DNA of 64,000 nucleotides. Source: Paucibacter sp. Y2R2-4 (GTDB lineage: Bacteria; Pseudomonadota; Gammaproteobacteria; Burkholderiales; Burkholderiaceae_C). Shown in pieces: positions 42,429 through 51,292 of the stretch; position 1 is the first letter of the stretch; each line of letters begins with the position of its first letter. Under the pieces are notes generated by a model. The model searched no databases. It saw nothing but the letters and a program-made list of their open reading frames with translations, and was not told the origin of the DNA. The position numbers were made by a program, and so were the translations under genes. Location: the NCBI RefSeq assembly GCF_025717535.1, contig NZ_JAJIRO010000005.1:372001-436000 (forward strand), written 5' to 3'.

Positions 42429-45400
42429 GCGCCTTCTTGCGTGCTGAGTGATTGCATAAAGCGTCGCATGGTATCGGCCAAGTCTTGCGCATGGCCGGGC
42501 TCAAAAATAGAACCATGCAGGCCCGTCACAGTTTGAGTGCTCAGCTGGCGCGGCATCATGCGGTGCCAGGCTTGAAACAGCAGGCGGTTCCAGCCCGCCA
42601 GCCCGCTGGACTTGATCAAGAGTACCGGCCCTTCAAAGGCTTGGCATTGATGGCCGCGCAGGGCCATCACCTGGCTGATCAGGCCGGGATCGCTGAACAT
42701 GGCGCTCAGGCGCCGCCCGTTCATGCTGAGTTCTTGCATGTGTAGCTTGCGCACCAACCAGCCCAGCGTACGCCAAGAGGCCGCGCCTCCAAACACGGCG
42801 TCCGGGTGAATGGTGTCCAGCAGCATCAGCCCCAGCGGTGGATGGCCACGGCGCTGCAGTTCACGCGCGGTTTCCAGCGCACTGACGCCGCCGACCGAAA
42901 AGCCGGCCAAAAAAGTAGGCCCGGAGTGGGGGGCTTGGGCCTCAATGGCATCGGCATAGAGGGAGGCAAATTCCTTCATCGTGGCGGGCGGCGGTTCCAA
43001 TGGTGCTTGCAGCATGAATAACTTGGCCTCGCCTTGCAGCGCGGCGGCGAGATTTTGCAGACGCAAGATGTCACCAAATCCAGAGGCCGCCAGATAGATG
43101 ACCGGACGCTGTTGGCTGTCAGCCGGGTCGACTTCGTCGAGCGCGGTATCGGCGCTGCCGAGCCCACCGTCGAGGGCTCTCAGCACCTCCGGCCGGGCTG
43201 CTGGCAGGCTGAGCGCTTGTGCCAGTTCAGCGATCGTCGGGTGGTCCGCCATCAACTGCAGCGGCAGCGTGCGTCCGAGGCGTTCTTCCATGCTGCCCAG
43301 AATGGACAAGGCCGCCAAAGAGTCGCCGCCCAAATCAAAGAAGTTGTCGTGCACGCCGAACATTTTGGGCGGGGGGCTCAAGCCGTTTTCTGCCGCTGGC
43401 GTCAGCGCTTGCTGCCAGAGTGCGAACAAAGCGTGCTCCATGGCGGAGTTGGGGGCTTGAGGGCCTGATGAGGCGTGCTGTGTCCGACTTGATTCAGCGC
43501 TGGGCAGGGCGGCCAAGTCGATCTTGCCGTTGTCGCTCAGCGGCAGCGTTTCAAGACAGACGACTCGGCTGGGGCGCATATAGTCCGGCAGCTGGCTGCG
43601 TAAACCCGCTTGGATCGCGGCTGGATCGAGTGCAATGCCGCCCAGCCAAGCATGCAAAGCCGGGGGCTGGCCGGCGGCCCGAACCAGTTGAACGACCGCC
43701 TGGCTGACACCGACCAAGGCCAGACAGGCAGCTTCGACTTCAGCGAGCTCAATGCGATAGCCGCGCAGCTTGACCTGGCGATCGGCCCGGCCGCTGAAAT
43801 GCAGTCGGCCCGCCATATCAAACCAGCCCCGATCACCGCTGCGGTACAGGCGCGGCTGCGCTAGCCCGGGTAGGGCACTTTGGAAAGGGTCGGGAAAGAA
43901 GGCTTGTTCATCCAAGTCAGGGCGGCCCAAATAGCCTCGGGCCAAGGCACCGCCGCCGATAAAGATGTCGCCGACCACGCCATGCGGCAGCACTTGCAGT
44001 TGCGGCCCCAAGACGTAGAGACGGGTGTCATCAATCGGCCGCCCGATGGGAAGGTCCGCGTGGGCTGGCGCTGCTGGGGCTGCACCCAACACCTGCACGC
44101 CTGGATCAAGCGCAGGCAGGAGGGTGGGGCCGGTATGGAGGCTTTGGCATGCCCAAGCGCTGGCGAAAATGGTCGCTTCGGTCGGGCCATAAACGTTGTA
44201 GAGCTGCGCGCCGGTTTCGCGCATGAACCGGTCGGCCAGCGTCGGTGTCAACACATCCCCGCCACAACAAGCCACGCGCAGCTTGAGTGCGGGCGCACCG
44301 GGTTCCTCAGAACGGCCACGCCAACCGGCCAGCAGACCCGGCAGCGAGGAGGGTACAAAGGCGCTGAAGGTGGCGCCATGGCGCAGGATGAACTCTGCCA
44401 GGCGTTGCGGATGCAAACGTCCCGGTGGCGCCAGCGCAATGCTGGCGCCTTGCGTCAGCGGCAGCAACAATTCAATCAAGGCCGGGTCAAAACTCAGCTG
44501 TGTGCCTTGAGCCGAGCGGTCTTCGGCTTGAATCGCCCAGGCTTTGGACAGCCAGGCCAGGCGGCGCGACAAGGCGCCATGCTCGATCATCACGCCTTTG
44601 GGTCGACCGCTTGTTCCCGAGGTAAACAAGACATAAGCAAGGTCATCGGCCCCGGCTTTGGCCCAGGACCACAAGGCGGCCGCCTCTGCATGGAGGCGGT
44701 CTACGGCGCCTCGGTCTCCCAGTACTTGAAGCTTGGCGTCGAGCGACACATGCAAGCAGCGGCTGTGCAATCTCAGGAGTTCTTGGGGTGCTTTGGGGTC
44801 CAATAGCAAGGCCACTGCGCCGCTATCGACCAAGATGCCCGCCAAACGAGCCAGCGGCGCTTGTGGATCCAGGGGCAAGAAGGCAGCGCCCGCCCTGCCA
44901 ATGGCGAGTACCGCAATCACCATCTCGGGCGAGCGCTCCAGAGCCAAAGCCACGACCTTGTTTCGCGCAGCGCCCAGGGTGCGCAATTGGCCCGCCAGGC
45001 TTTCAACCCGCCGCGCCAGCTCGCCATAGCTCATCTGGCCCTCGTTCCAGACCAAAGCGCAACGCTCCGGCCAGAGGGCCGCTTGATGTTCGAAAAGATC
45101 GATATAGGGTTGGGGCGCTTCGAGCTGCGCCAGGTCTTTGTGCACGCCATTCACCAAGGCCCAGCGCTCTTCGTCGGGCAGCAGTTCAAAGTCTTCAAGC
45201 CTTGTTTCGGGCTGGGTGCTCAGCGCTTGGGCCAGCAGCCAGATCCTGGCGCCCAGCAACTCGGCCTCGCCGGCTTCGAAGCAATTGGCGCTTGCTTCCA
45301 GCACCATTTCGGGATCGAGTTGCTTGCCAAAATCACACAAGCTGATGGCGAGTGGATAGCGGGCCAAACCGGCGAAGAGTTGGCGCGACTCGGTCAGTTG

Positions 45401-46564
45401 GGCTTCACCAAATGGCAAGTCATAGTCTTGCCGTTCAAAGGACAAGAGCACATCCACCAGATGGTCTCTGCCCTCTCGCAGCAAATGCAAACGTTGGCCC
45501 AAATCACTGAGTGGATAGCGGGGATGTCGCAAGGCGCCCAGCATTTGCTGACCGACGTGGTGCAACAGGTCCTTGGCCCTTGCCTGGGGCTGAAGTTCGA
45601 TACGGACCGCCAAGATACCGGCGAACATGCCGGGCGTGCGCATGAAGCGCCGTCCTGAACGGTTCAAGCTGGGCACGCCAATCAGCAGACTGCTGCGTTG
45701 CTGAACCCGGCCAAAGTAGAGCGCCAAGGCGGCCAGAAAGCAGGCAAAAGGGCTGCTGCCCAGCGCCTCGGCGGCGGAGCTCATGGCGGCATAGTCGCGG
45801 CGATTCAGCTGCAAATGAGCCAGGTGAGCGGCGGGCAGGCTGGGTCTGGCGCTCGCTTCGGGCGAGGCCAGCGGCGTGTGCTTGCTGCCCGGCCCGCGTG
45901 CGCAGAAAAGGGCTTGAGGCGGACTGCCGACTTGCTGCAACCAATAGTCTGCGTCCAGGGCAAACTGTGGCGACTCCCGGTAGTTCAGGGAGGCTTGGAT
46001 GAAGTCCAGATAAGGCGGTGGCGTTCCGGAAGCAGTTTCGCCGGCCAAGTCTGACACTGTGGGTGCCAGGCTTTGGTAGAGATCACTCCAGAGTTGCATC
46101 ACTTGGCTGCTGCCCCAGCCATCCATGACCAGATGGTGGAATTGAATCGTCAGACCCCACAAGTTGTCACTGGCCTTGAGCAAGATGAAGCGCCAGGGCG
46201 GGCGATCATTCAAGGCAATGGGCTCGCGAATGCGCTGCTGCCAATAGGCGCGCATGCTTTGCTGGGGGTCAGGTGTTGACTCGGGGAGTTCCACCAGCGT
46301 CAACGGTGGCTCGTAGTGGCGCAGCAGGATTTGCGTGCCGTCAGGCTGCGGCACAAGGCGCAGGGCATCGCAGCGTTCCACCAGCATTTGCAAGGCGCGT
46401 TGGAAGCGGCCGAGGTCCAGCGGGCCTCGAAAAAATCCAGCGCCACCGATGTTCAAGTGAGCACTGCCGGGCCACGCACGCTGATCCAACCAAACTTCAC
46501 GCTGGCTCAGTGACAGCGGGAGGCTGTCGCCTGCGGTCAAGTCCGCTGTTTGAGGATGTCCCAT
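42425..46564 (-). CDS. Single-module nonribosomal peptide synthetase, C-A-T-TE
   Basis: 1379-residue synthetase with four complete domains. Condensation (about 15-455): HHLVMDG at 143-149 intact. Adenylation (about 485-1020): FTSGTSGRPKG (647-657), YGPTE (792-796), YRSGDRG (907-913), the GRADRQVKLRGYRIE stretch (925-939), and DNGKID with Lys1014. Carrier domain: NFFDLGGDSLAAL (1074-1086) with phosphopantetheine Ser1082. Thioesterase (about 1150-1379): GFSVGG with Ser1223, Asp1250 and His1350. A hand-made read of the substrate pocket gives D-P-I-A-A-C-V-I-F-K, which I cannot assign. A C domain at the very start suggests acylation of the loaded amino acid. Upstream gene overlaps by 28 bases, downstream by four. 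A phosphopantetheinyl transferase must be encoded elsewhere. Confidence 0.95.
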   Translation of the reverse strand: MGHPQTADLTAGDSLPLSLSQREVWLDQRAWPGSAHLNIGGAGFFRGPLDLGRFQRALQMLVERCDALRLVPQPDGTQILLRHYEPPLTLVELPESTPDPQQSMRAYWQQRIREPIALNDRPPWRFILLKASDNLWGLTIQFHHLVMDGWGSSQVMQLWSDLYQSLAPTVSDLAGETASGTPPPYLDFIQASLNYRESPQFALDADYWLQQVGSPPQALFCARGPGSKHTPLASPEASARPSLPAAHLAHLQLNRRDYAAMSSAAEALGSSPFACFLAALALYFGRVQQRSSLLIGVPSLNRSGRRFMRTPGMFAGILAVRIELQPQARAKDLLHHVGQQMLGALRHPRYPLSDLGQRLHLLREGRDHLVDVLLSFERQDYDLPFGEAQLTESRQLFAGLARYPLAISLCDFGKQLDPEMVLEASANCFEAGEAELLGARIWLLAQALSTQPETRLEDFELLPDEERWALVNGVHKDLAQLEAPQPYIDLFEHQAALWPERCALVWNEGQMSYGELARRVESLAGQLRTLGAARNKVVALALERSPEMVIAVLAIGRAGAAFLPLDPQAPLARLAGILVDSGAVALLLDPKAPQELLRLHSRCLHVSLDAKLQVLGDRGAVDRLHAEAAALWSWAKAGADDLAYVLFTSGTSGRPKGVMIEHGALSRRLAWLSKAWAIQAEDRSAQGTQLSFDPALIELLLPLTQGASIALAPPGRLHPQRLAEFILRHGATFSAFVPSSLPGLLAGWRGRSEEPGAPALKLRVACCGGDVLTPTLADRFMRETGAQLYNVYGPTEATIFASAWACQSLHTGPTLLPALDPGVQVLGAAPAAPAHADLPIGRPIDDTRLYVLGPQLQVLPHGVVGDIFIGGGALARGYLGRPDLDEQAFFPDPFQSALPGLAQPRLYRSGDRGWFDMAGRLHFSGRADRQVKLRGYRIELAEVEAACLALVGVSQAVVQLVRAAGQPPALHAWLGGIALDPAAIQAGLRSQLPDYMRPSRVVCLETLPLSDNGKIDLAALPSAESSRTQHASSGPQAPNSAMEHALFALWQQALTPAAENGLSPPPKMFGVHDNFFDLGGDSLAALSILGSMEERLGRTLPLQLMADHPTIAELAQALSLPAARPEVLRALDGGLGSADTALDEVDPADSQQRPVIYLAASGFGDILRLQNLAAALQGEAKLFMLQAPLEPPPATMKEFASLYADAIEAQAPHSGPTFLAGFSVGGVSALETARELQRRGHPPLGLMLLDTIHPDAVFGGAASWRTLGWLVRKLHMQELSMNGRRLSAMFSDPGLISQVMALRGHQCQAFEGPVLLIKSSGLAGWNRLLFQAWHRMMPRQLSTQTVTGLHGSIFEPGHAQDLADTMRRFMQSLSTQEGA

Positions 46565-48327
46565 TCGCCGATTTTTTCCATCGCATAGCGGTAGCCGACC
46601 TCGGCAATATCGGCACCTCGACCGTAAGCCATGAGGGTAAACTCAGCCACCGGCGGCTCCAGATAATGGTCGGCTTGCGCAATGGTGCGAAAACGTTGGT
46701 TCACGCCGCCGACATGAGAGGCGCTGTAGAGGATGTCGGCAATGCCCGGCGAGGCCGGCGCATTCTTGAATGCCATGCGCTTGAAGGTGCTCCAGGTGCT
46801 GAGGCGCTCCAACTTGGCATCCGCAAACAAACTCTCCCGCACATCGACATCAATGGCAATGATCAGGCCATTGCCACGGCGTCGCTCTAGCGGCGTGCCC
46901 AGCCGCATGCGCATCGGCTGCACTGGAACGTTTTCGAGAATGGCGCCGTCTACCAAGAGCGAGCCCTGATGCAGCACCGGCGGCAGCAAGCCAGCGGGTG
47001 AGTTGCTGGCCAAGACGGCTTTCCAAAGCGGGCCACTGTCCAGCACCTGCGTACTGCCCAGGCTCAAATTGCAGGCGGCGGCGAAATAGGGCTTCCACAA
47101 CTGCTCGATCAATTGATCACCGAACATCGCCTGCAGGTCACGTTCGACGCGCCGACCCCGCACCAGCGAGACCAAGGGCAAGGCGGGCCATTCGCCGCCC
47201 GCAGCAAAGCGCTGGGTTTGGCTCAAGATCTGCTGCAAGTCGTGCCCGCAAGCGTATTGCGCCGCGATCAGCGCACCCATGCTGTTGCCGCCGATGAGGT
47301 CGACAGGAATTGAGGCTTCATTCAAGGCACGCAAGACGCCCAGATGCGCAAAGCCGCGGGCGCCTCCGCCGCCCAGCACCACGCCGACCGCCGAGCCGGT
47401 CAGAAAGCGCGCCAGCCTCTCGGCATCGCGTCGGCGGCTCAGTCTCATCGGGTAGATGCGCTCCAGATCTCGCCCTTGCAGCCAGGGGCCGGGCAAGGTC
47501 GGCAAGGCGCGTTGATCTGCATGCAGCAAGGCCAGGTGCTTGCGCTTGAGCGCGTAGCCAGCTTCTTGCGCAAGGCTACGCTCAATAGGCTCCAAGCCCG
47601 GCGCGGCGTCCGCGTTCGCAACAAAAATCAGCTGATCGGCCTGGCGAAAGGCACGGCGCGTCCAGGCCAAAGCCTCGGGCTTGGCGCTGGCCTCGTAGAC
47701 GATGAACTCATGTGCGTCCTCCAGCCGCGCCAACTCGTCGTCAGGAATCGATGTACGCAACAAAACGACGCGTCCTTGGCGCGCCAGGGCCAGGGTCAGT
47801 TCGCGCGCCAGTTCGGCCGTGGGAACTTCGGCGTTCAAAGGGATCAAGGCAAAGGTCTGCGCCATGCGGCGCTCGCCCGCTTCGCTGACGTTGCGCAGTC
47901 GGTCGTAAACCGCTTTCAGGAAGACCTGCGACAGCTGCAGCGGAAAGCGTTGCAACAGCGCTTCATAGGCCGCTCGGTTCAGCACAGCCAGTGTCGAGTC
48001 GCGGACGGCAGTGACGTCTTGAGCGCGGGGCTGGCCCAGAATCAAGCCCAACTCACCGATGCTCTGGCCGGGCTGCACCTGGTTGTACAAGAGGATTTGG
48101 CCGGTCTTGTCTTGGCGCGAGACGCGCAAGCCTCCGCTGATGACAAAGACGATGCTGTCTGAGTTTTGGCCTTCGCTGATGATGCGTTCGCCACCGTGCA
48201 CATGGCGGAGCTCGATGGCCGCCGCCAGGGCCTTCAGAATGCCCTCTTCCAGGCTCCCGAAGACCGAGCTGTCTCTCAAGACCTCGAATACGCGCTGCTG
48301 TTGAGCATCGGCGGCTTCTTCATTCAT
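46537..48327 (-). CDS. Patatin-like phospholipase with cNMP-binding domain (NTE-like)
   Basis: Protein of 596 residues. Residues about 20-120 form a cyclic-nucleotide-binding domain, with the IGELGLILGQPRAQDVTAV stretch (90-108) matching its phosphate cassette. A middle region (about 160-300) of the neuropathy-target-esterase type follows. Residues about 310-510 are a patatin domain: oxyanion loop GGGGARG (319-325), nucleophile elbow GNSMG with Ser349, and catalytic Asp460 in VDGAILENVPV. It may release fatty acids from membrane phospholipids or lysophospholipids when the nucleotide binds. First gene of the operon with the NRPS and VTT genes; overlaps the NRPS by 28 bases. Confidence 0.93.
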   Translation of the reverse strand: MNEEAADAQQQRVFEVLRDSSVFGSLEEGILKALAAAIELRHVHGGERIISEGQNSDSIVFVISGGLRVSRQDKTGQILLYNQVQPGQSIGELGLILGQPRAQDVTAVRDSTLAVLNRAAYEALLQRFPLQLSQVFLKAVYDRLRNVSEAGERRMAQTFALIPLNAEVPTAELARELTLALARQGRVVLLRTSIPDDELARLEDAHEFIVYEASAKPEALAWTRRAFRQADQLIFVANADAAPGLEPIERSLAQEAGYALKRKHLALLHADQRALPTLPGPWLQGRDLERIYPMRLSRRRDAERLARFLTGSAVGVVLGGGGARGFAHLGVLRALNEASIPVDLIGGNSMGALIAAQYACGHDLQQILSQTQRFAAGGEWPALPLVSLVRGRRVERDLQAMFGDQLIEQLWKPYFAAACNLSLGSTQVLDSGPLWKAVLASNSPAGLLPPVLHQGSLLVDGAILENVPVQPMRMRLGTPLERRRGNGLIIAIDVDVRESLFADAKLERLSTWSTFKRMAFKNAPASPGIADILYSASHVGGVNQRFRTIAQADHYLEPPVAEFTLMAYGRGADIAEVGYRYAMEKIGEWDILKQRT

Positions 48328-48350
48328 CGCCGCAGTCTAGTCGCAGGCCT

Positions 48351-48391
48351 AAAAAAAAGCAGGCCCGTGTTTTCCAACACGGGCCTGCTTT
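48351..48391 (-). terminator. Strong terminator between the exported-protein gene and the patatin gene
   Basis: AAAGCAGGCCCGTGTT-TTCC-AACACGGGCCTGCTTT, a perfect 16-base stem (48356-48391) with eight T on the minus strand (48351-48358). It ends the transcript of the exported protein and leaves only about 23 bases before the patatin ATG for a new promoter, so some readthrough or a very close promoter is required. Confidence 0.9.
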
Positions 48392-48441
48392 GTGAAGCGC
48401 AAGCCTGGATGGCGCTTGCGCTTGATCTCAGTTCTGAAACA

Positions 48442-48858
48442 TCAGTTCGGCACCAGGGCAGAGCCCAGGGCTTGCACCGCTTCGTCCAGCTTGGAAGCAG
48501 CCAGGGCCTTGCACTGTTCGATCGAGGCGTTGGCTTGCTGGCCAAAGGTGGTGGCGCTCTTGGCCGGCTTGAACAGCAATTCCTTGCCGCTGACCGGCAG
48601 CATCAGGGTGCGAGCGGTGATGACGCAGGTCTTGGAAGCGTCAATGCCGCCTTCCACTTGGCTCAGGAAGCCCCATTTTTTGGCCGGGTAGAGCTTGACG
48701 AACTTGGCCGAAGGAGCCTTCAACCAAATGCCTTCGGCGGTCGCTTGATCCATCCAAGGAGCGGTCGAATGGTCGGTGATGATGTACTTGGCGGGAGCAG
48801 CCAGGGCCAGGGAGGCGCAGGGCAGCAGCATGACAGCGATCAGCTTGGAGATTTTCAT
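48442..48858 (-). CDS. Small exported protein of unknown function
   Basis: 138 residues with a clear signal peptide (MKISKLIAVMLLPCASLALA, cut before APAKY). The mature part has two cysteines (Cys78 and Cys116) that could form a disulfide, and no domain I recognise; it is likely periplasmic. A candidate -10 TACAAT lies on the minus strand at 48924-48919, about 60 bases before the start. Confidence 0.8.
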   Translation of the reverse strand: MKISKLIAVMLLPCASLALAAPAKYIITDHSTAPWMDQATAEGIWLKAPSAKFVKLYPAKKWGFLSQVEGGIDASKTCVITARTLMLPVSGKELLFKPAKSATTFGQQANASIEQCKALAASKLDEAVQALGSALVPN

Positions 48859-49019
48859 GGAATTCTTTCGACCAATGGATATTCTGGAGCACTCGACCGG
48901 GCACGGCCGATCGGCGGCATTGTAGAGACTCGCTGAGCGCCAAACCTAACTCAGTCGCAGGCGGACTACTGGAGAAAACCCTAGTTTTTACCCGCGTCAG
49001 TTGAATTCCCGAGGCCGCT

Positions 49020-50903
49020 TCAGCTCAGCAGCCAGCTGCTGATCCTGAAGGTTAGGAAGGAGGCCAAGTACGCCAGGCCGAACAAATAGCTGGCCATCAG
49101 CAGCGGCATTTTCAGCCCGCCGGTTTCACGCTTCACCGCGGCCAGAGTGGCCAGGCATTGCGGTGCGAAGACAAACCAAGCCAGCAGCGAGAGCGCCGTT
49201 GGCAGGCTCCAGCTCTCGGCAATCAAGGGCGCCAAGGCTTGCGCTGTGTCCTCAGCCGTGGAGGACAAGGCGTAGACCGTCCCCAAGGCGCTGATGGCGA
49301 TCTCGCGGGCGGCAAGACCTGGCACCAGCGCGAGGCTGATTTGCCAGTTGAAGCCGATGGGCTCAAACACATGGGCCAGCGCACGACCCAGCATGCCGGC
49401 AAAGCTGTGTTCTATGGCCAAGCCACTGGCGCCGGGCGGTGGTGCCGGGAAGCTCGACAAGGCCCAGAGCAAGAGCGTCAACACCAAGATGATGCCGCCG
49501 ACGCGTTTCAGAAAGATCTCGGCGCGCTGCCAAAGTCCGATCAGCACATTGCGAGGGTTGGGCCAGTGGTAGCTGGGCAGCTCCATCATCAGCGGACGCA
49601 CTTGTTGGCGACTGGTGAAACGCTTGAGCACCCAGGCCACCGCCAGAGCACCGACGATGCCGGCCAAGTAAAGCCCGAACAGCACCAAGCCTTGCAAAGA
49701 AAGCCCGCCCCAAACCTCCCGCTGTGGGATGAAGGCGCCGATCAACAGTGCGTACACCGGCAGGCGGGCCGAACAGGTCATCAGTGGCGCGATCATCAGG
49801 GTGACCAAACGGTCGCGGGAATTGGCGATGCTGCGAGTCGCCATGATGCCGGGGATGGCGCAGGCAAAGCTCGACAGCAAGGGAATGAAGCTGCGGCCAG
49901 ACAAACCGACACTGCCCATCAAACGGTCAAGCAAGAAGGCAGCGCGCGGCAGGTAGCCGGATTCCTCCAACACCAGGATGAAGAAGAACAGGATCAGAAT
50001 CTGCGGCAGGAACACCAGCACGCCGCCGACGCCAGCGATCAGCCCGTCAACGACCAGGCTGCGCAGGTGGCCTTCGGGCAGCAGCGGGCCGACTTGCTGA
50101 CCCAGCCAAGCCATGCTGGACTCGATCATCTCCTTGGGGGTTTCGGCCCAGCTGAACACAGCCTGGAACAAGAGGAAGAGTATTGCCGCCATGATCAGCG
50201 GCCCGAGCAGCGGATGCAACAACACCCGGTCCACGCGGTCGCTCGGCAGGTGCGGCAATTGCCGGTCCAGATTCAAGCTCTGCAAGATCTGCTTCACCAC
50301 CGCGTGATCGGTGTCGGGCTGGCTGTCCAAATTCAGATCGGGCAGGGCTTGAGTTGCCGGCGCCCAGACTTCGCGTTGGTCCAGCAAAGCCTTCAACTCG
50401 TCGATGCCTTCGCCGCGAGTGGCGACTGTGCGCACGACCGGCACGCCCAACGCGTCGGAGAGCTGCTCGGTGTTGATCTCAATCCCGCGCTTGGCTGCAA
50501 GGTCTGCCATGTTCAACACCACGACGCAGGGCAGGCTCAGGCGTTTGACGGCCAACACCAGGCGCAAGGTGCGACGCAGATTGGTGGCATCCAGCACGCA
50601 GACCACCAAGTCAGGGCGCTTCTCACCGCGCGCGCGCCCGGCCAGCACATCGCAGGTCACGCGTTCATCTGGCGACCTGGGGTGCAGACTGTAAGTGCCT
50701 GGCAGATCGAGCAGGCGCAAAGCCCGACCCGCGGCGCTGTGCAGGCGCCCCTCTTTGCGCTCGACCGTGACGCCGGCGTAGTTGGCCACCTTTTGATGGC
50801 TGCCGGTCAGGCGGTTGAAGAGGGCGGTCTTGCCGCAGTTCGGGTTGCCCACCAGAGCCAACAAGGGACCGCTGGGATGCACATGAATCACCGACTCACG
50901 CAT
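49020..50903 (-). CDS. feoB: Ferrous iron transporter FeoB
   Basis: GTPase-coupled inner-membrane Fe2+ uptake protein. 627 residues: an N-terminal G domain with G1 GNPNCGKT (19-26), DLPGTYSL (G3) and NMAD (G4), a helical spacer, then the membrane part with two Gate-like repeats (GLSGRSFIPLLSSFACAIPGIMATR and LVPGLAAREIAISALG). It is shorter than E. coli FeoB (about 770) because the C-terminal extension is lacking, as in many betaproteobacteria. The ATG at 50903 overlaps feoA by eight bases. Confidence 0.96.
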   Translation of the reverse strand: MRESVIHVHPSGPLLALVGNPNCGKTALFNRLTGSHQKVANYAGVTVERKEGRLHSAAGRALRLLDLPGTYSLHPRSPDERVTCDVLAGRARGEKRPDLVVCVLDATNLRRTLRLVLAVKRLSLPCVVVLNMADLAAKRGIEINTEQLSDALGVPVVRTVATRGEGIDELKALLDQREVWAPATQALPDLNLDSQPDTDHAVVKQILQSLNLDRQLPHLPSDRVDRVLLHPLLGPLIMAAILFLLFQAVFSWAETPKEMIESSMAWLGQQVGPLLPEGHLRSLVVDGLIAGVGGVLVFLPQILILFFFILVLEESGYLPRAAFLLDRLMGSVGLSGRSFIPLLSSFACAIPGIMATRSIANSRDRLVTLMIAPLMTCSARLPVYALLIGAFIPQREVWGGLSLQGLVLFGLYLAGIVGALAVAWVLKRFTSRQQVRPLMMELPSYHWPNPRNVLIGLWQRAEIFLKRVGGIILVLTLLLWALSSFPAPPPGASGLAIEHSFAGMLGRALAHVFEPIGFNWQISLALVPGLAAREIAISALGTVYALSSTAEDTAQALAPLIAESWSLPTALSLLAWFVFAPQCLATLAAVKRETGGLKMPLLMASYLFGLAYLASFLTFRISSWLLS

Positions 50904-51174
50904 GCAGAGGCTCCCCTGCGTCGATGCGGCCAACCGCCACACATTCGGCTTCTGCGCGGCGCAGCGCGAAGGTGGATTGCCCGATGCGCACCACCAAGGG
51001 GTCTGCGCCGGGTTGACCGCGCGCCATCACCCGCACCGCCTCGCCTGGCAAAAAACCGATCTCTTCCAACCACGCCGACCATTCGGGCGCGTGCTGGGGC
51101 GCAGTGATGCTGAGGACTTGCAGTGGCTCGCCAAGGGCGGCTTGAGCCAGATTGCCAGGGGAATCGGTCTTCAT
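50896..51174 (-). CDS. feoA: FeoA, SH3-like partner of FeoB
   Basis: Small cytoplasmic protein (92 residues) of the FeoA family: GEPLQVLSI, EIGFLPGEAVRVMARG and PLVVRIGQSTFALRRAEAECVAV form the SH3-like barrel. It is needed for Fe2+ uptake with FeoB. The ATG at 51174 gives the usual FeoA length; upstream in-frame ATGs would extend into the Fur site. Regulated by the Fur box at 51237-51255. Confidence 0.92.
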   Translation of the reverse strand: MKTDSPGNLAQAALGEPLQVLSITAPQHAPEWSAWLEEIGFLPGEAVRVMARGQPGADPLVVRIGQSTFALRRAEAECVAVGRIDAGEPLHA

Positions 51175-51236
51175 GGACAGGGGCGCTCGGGGAACTCGGC
51201 CTAGAACAGACATTGCCGAGTGGGGTGGCTTCAATC

Positions 51237-51255
51237 GAGAATGATTCTCATTGTA
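51237..51255 (-). promoter_or_regulatory. Fur box before feoAB, overlapping a -10 element
   Basis: GAGAATGATTCTCATTGTA matches the Fur consensus at 14 of 19 bases by hand count. On the minus strand it overlaps TACAAT (51255-51250), a candidate -10 of feoA, so Fur-Fe2+ would block transcription when iron is plentiful. Confidence 0.75.
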
Positions 51256-51292
51256 TTCTGATTGAGCGCTGCCGTGCGGGCCGTTGTCGTCT

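Noticed and set aside
42425-48327. Part of a large multi-enzyme NRPS/PKS gene cluster
   Set aside because: No PKS, second NRPS, MbtH, oxidase or phosphopantetheinyl transferase gene in the flanks; the ends are bounded by convergent and terminator-separated genes.
49020-50903. FeoB as a truncated or frameshifted gene
   Set aside because: G domain and both membrane repeats are intact; the lack of the C-terminal extension is common in related species.
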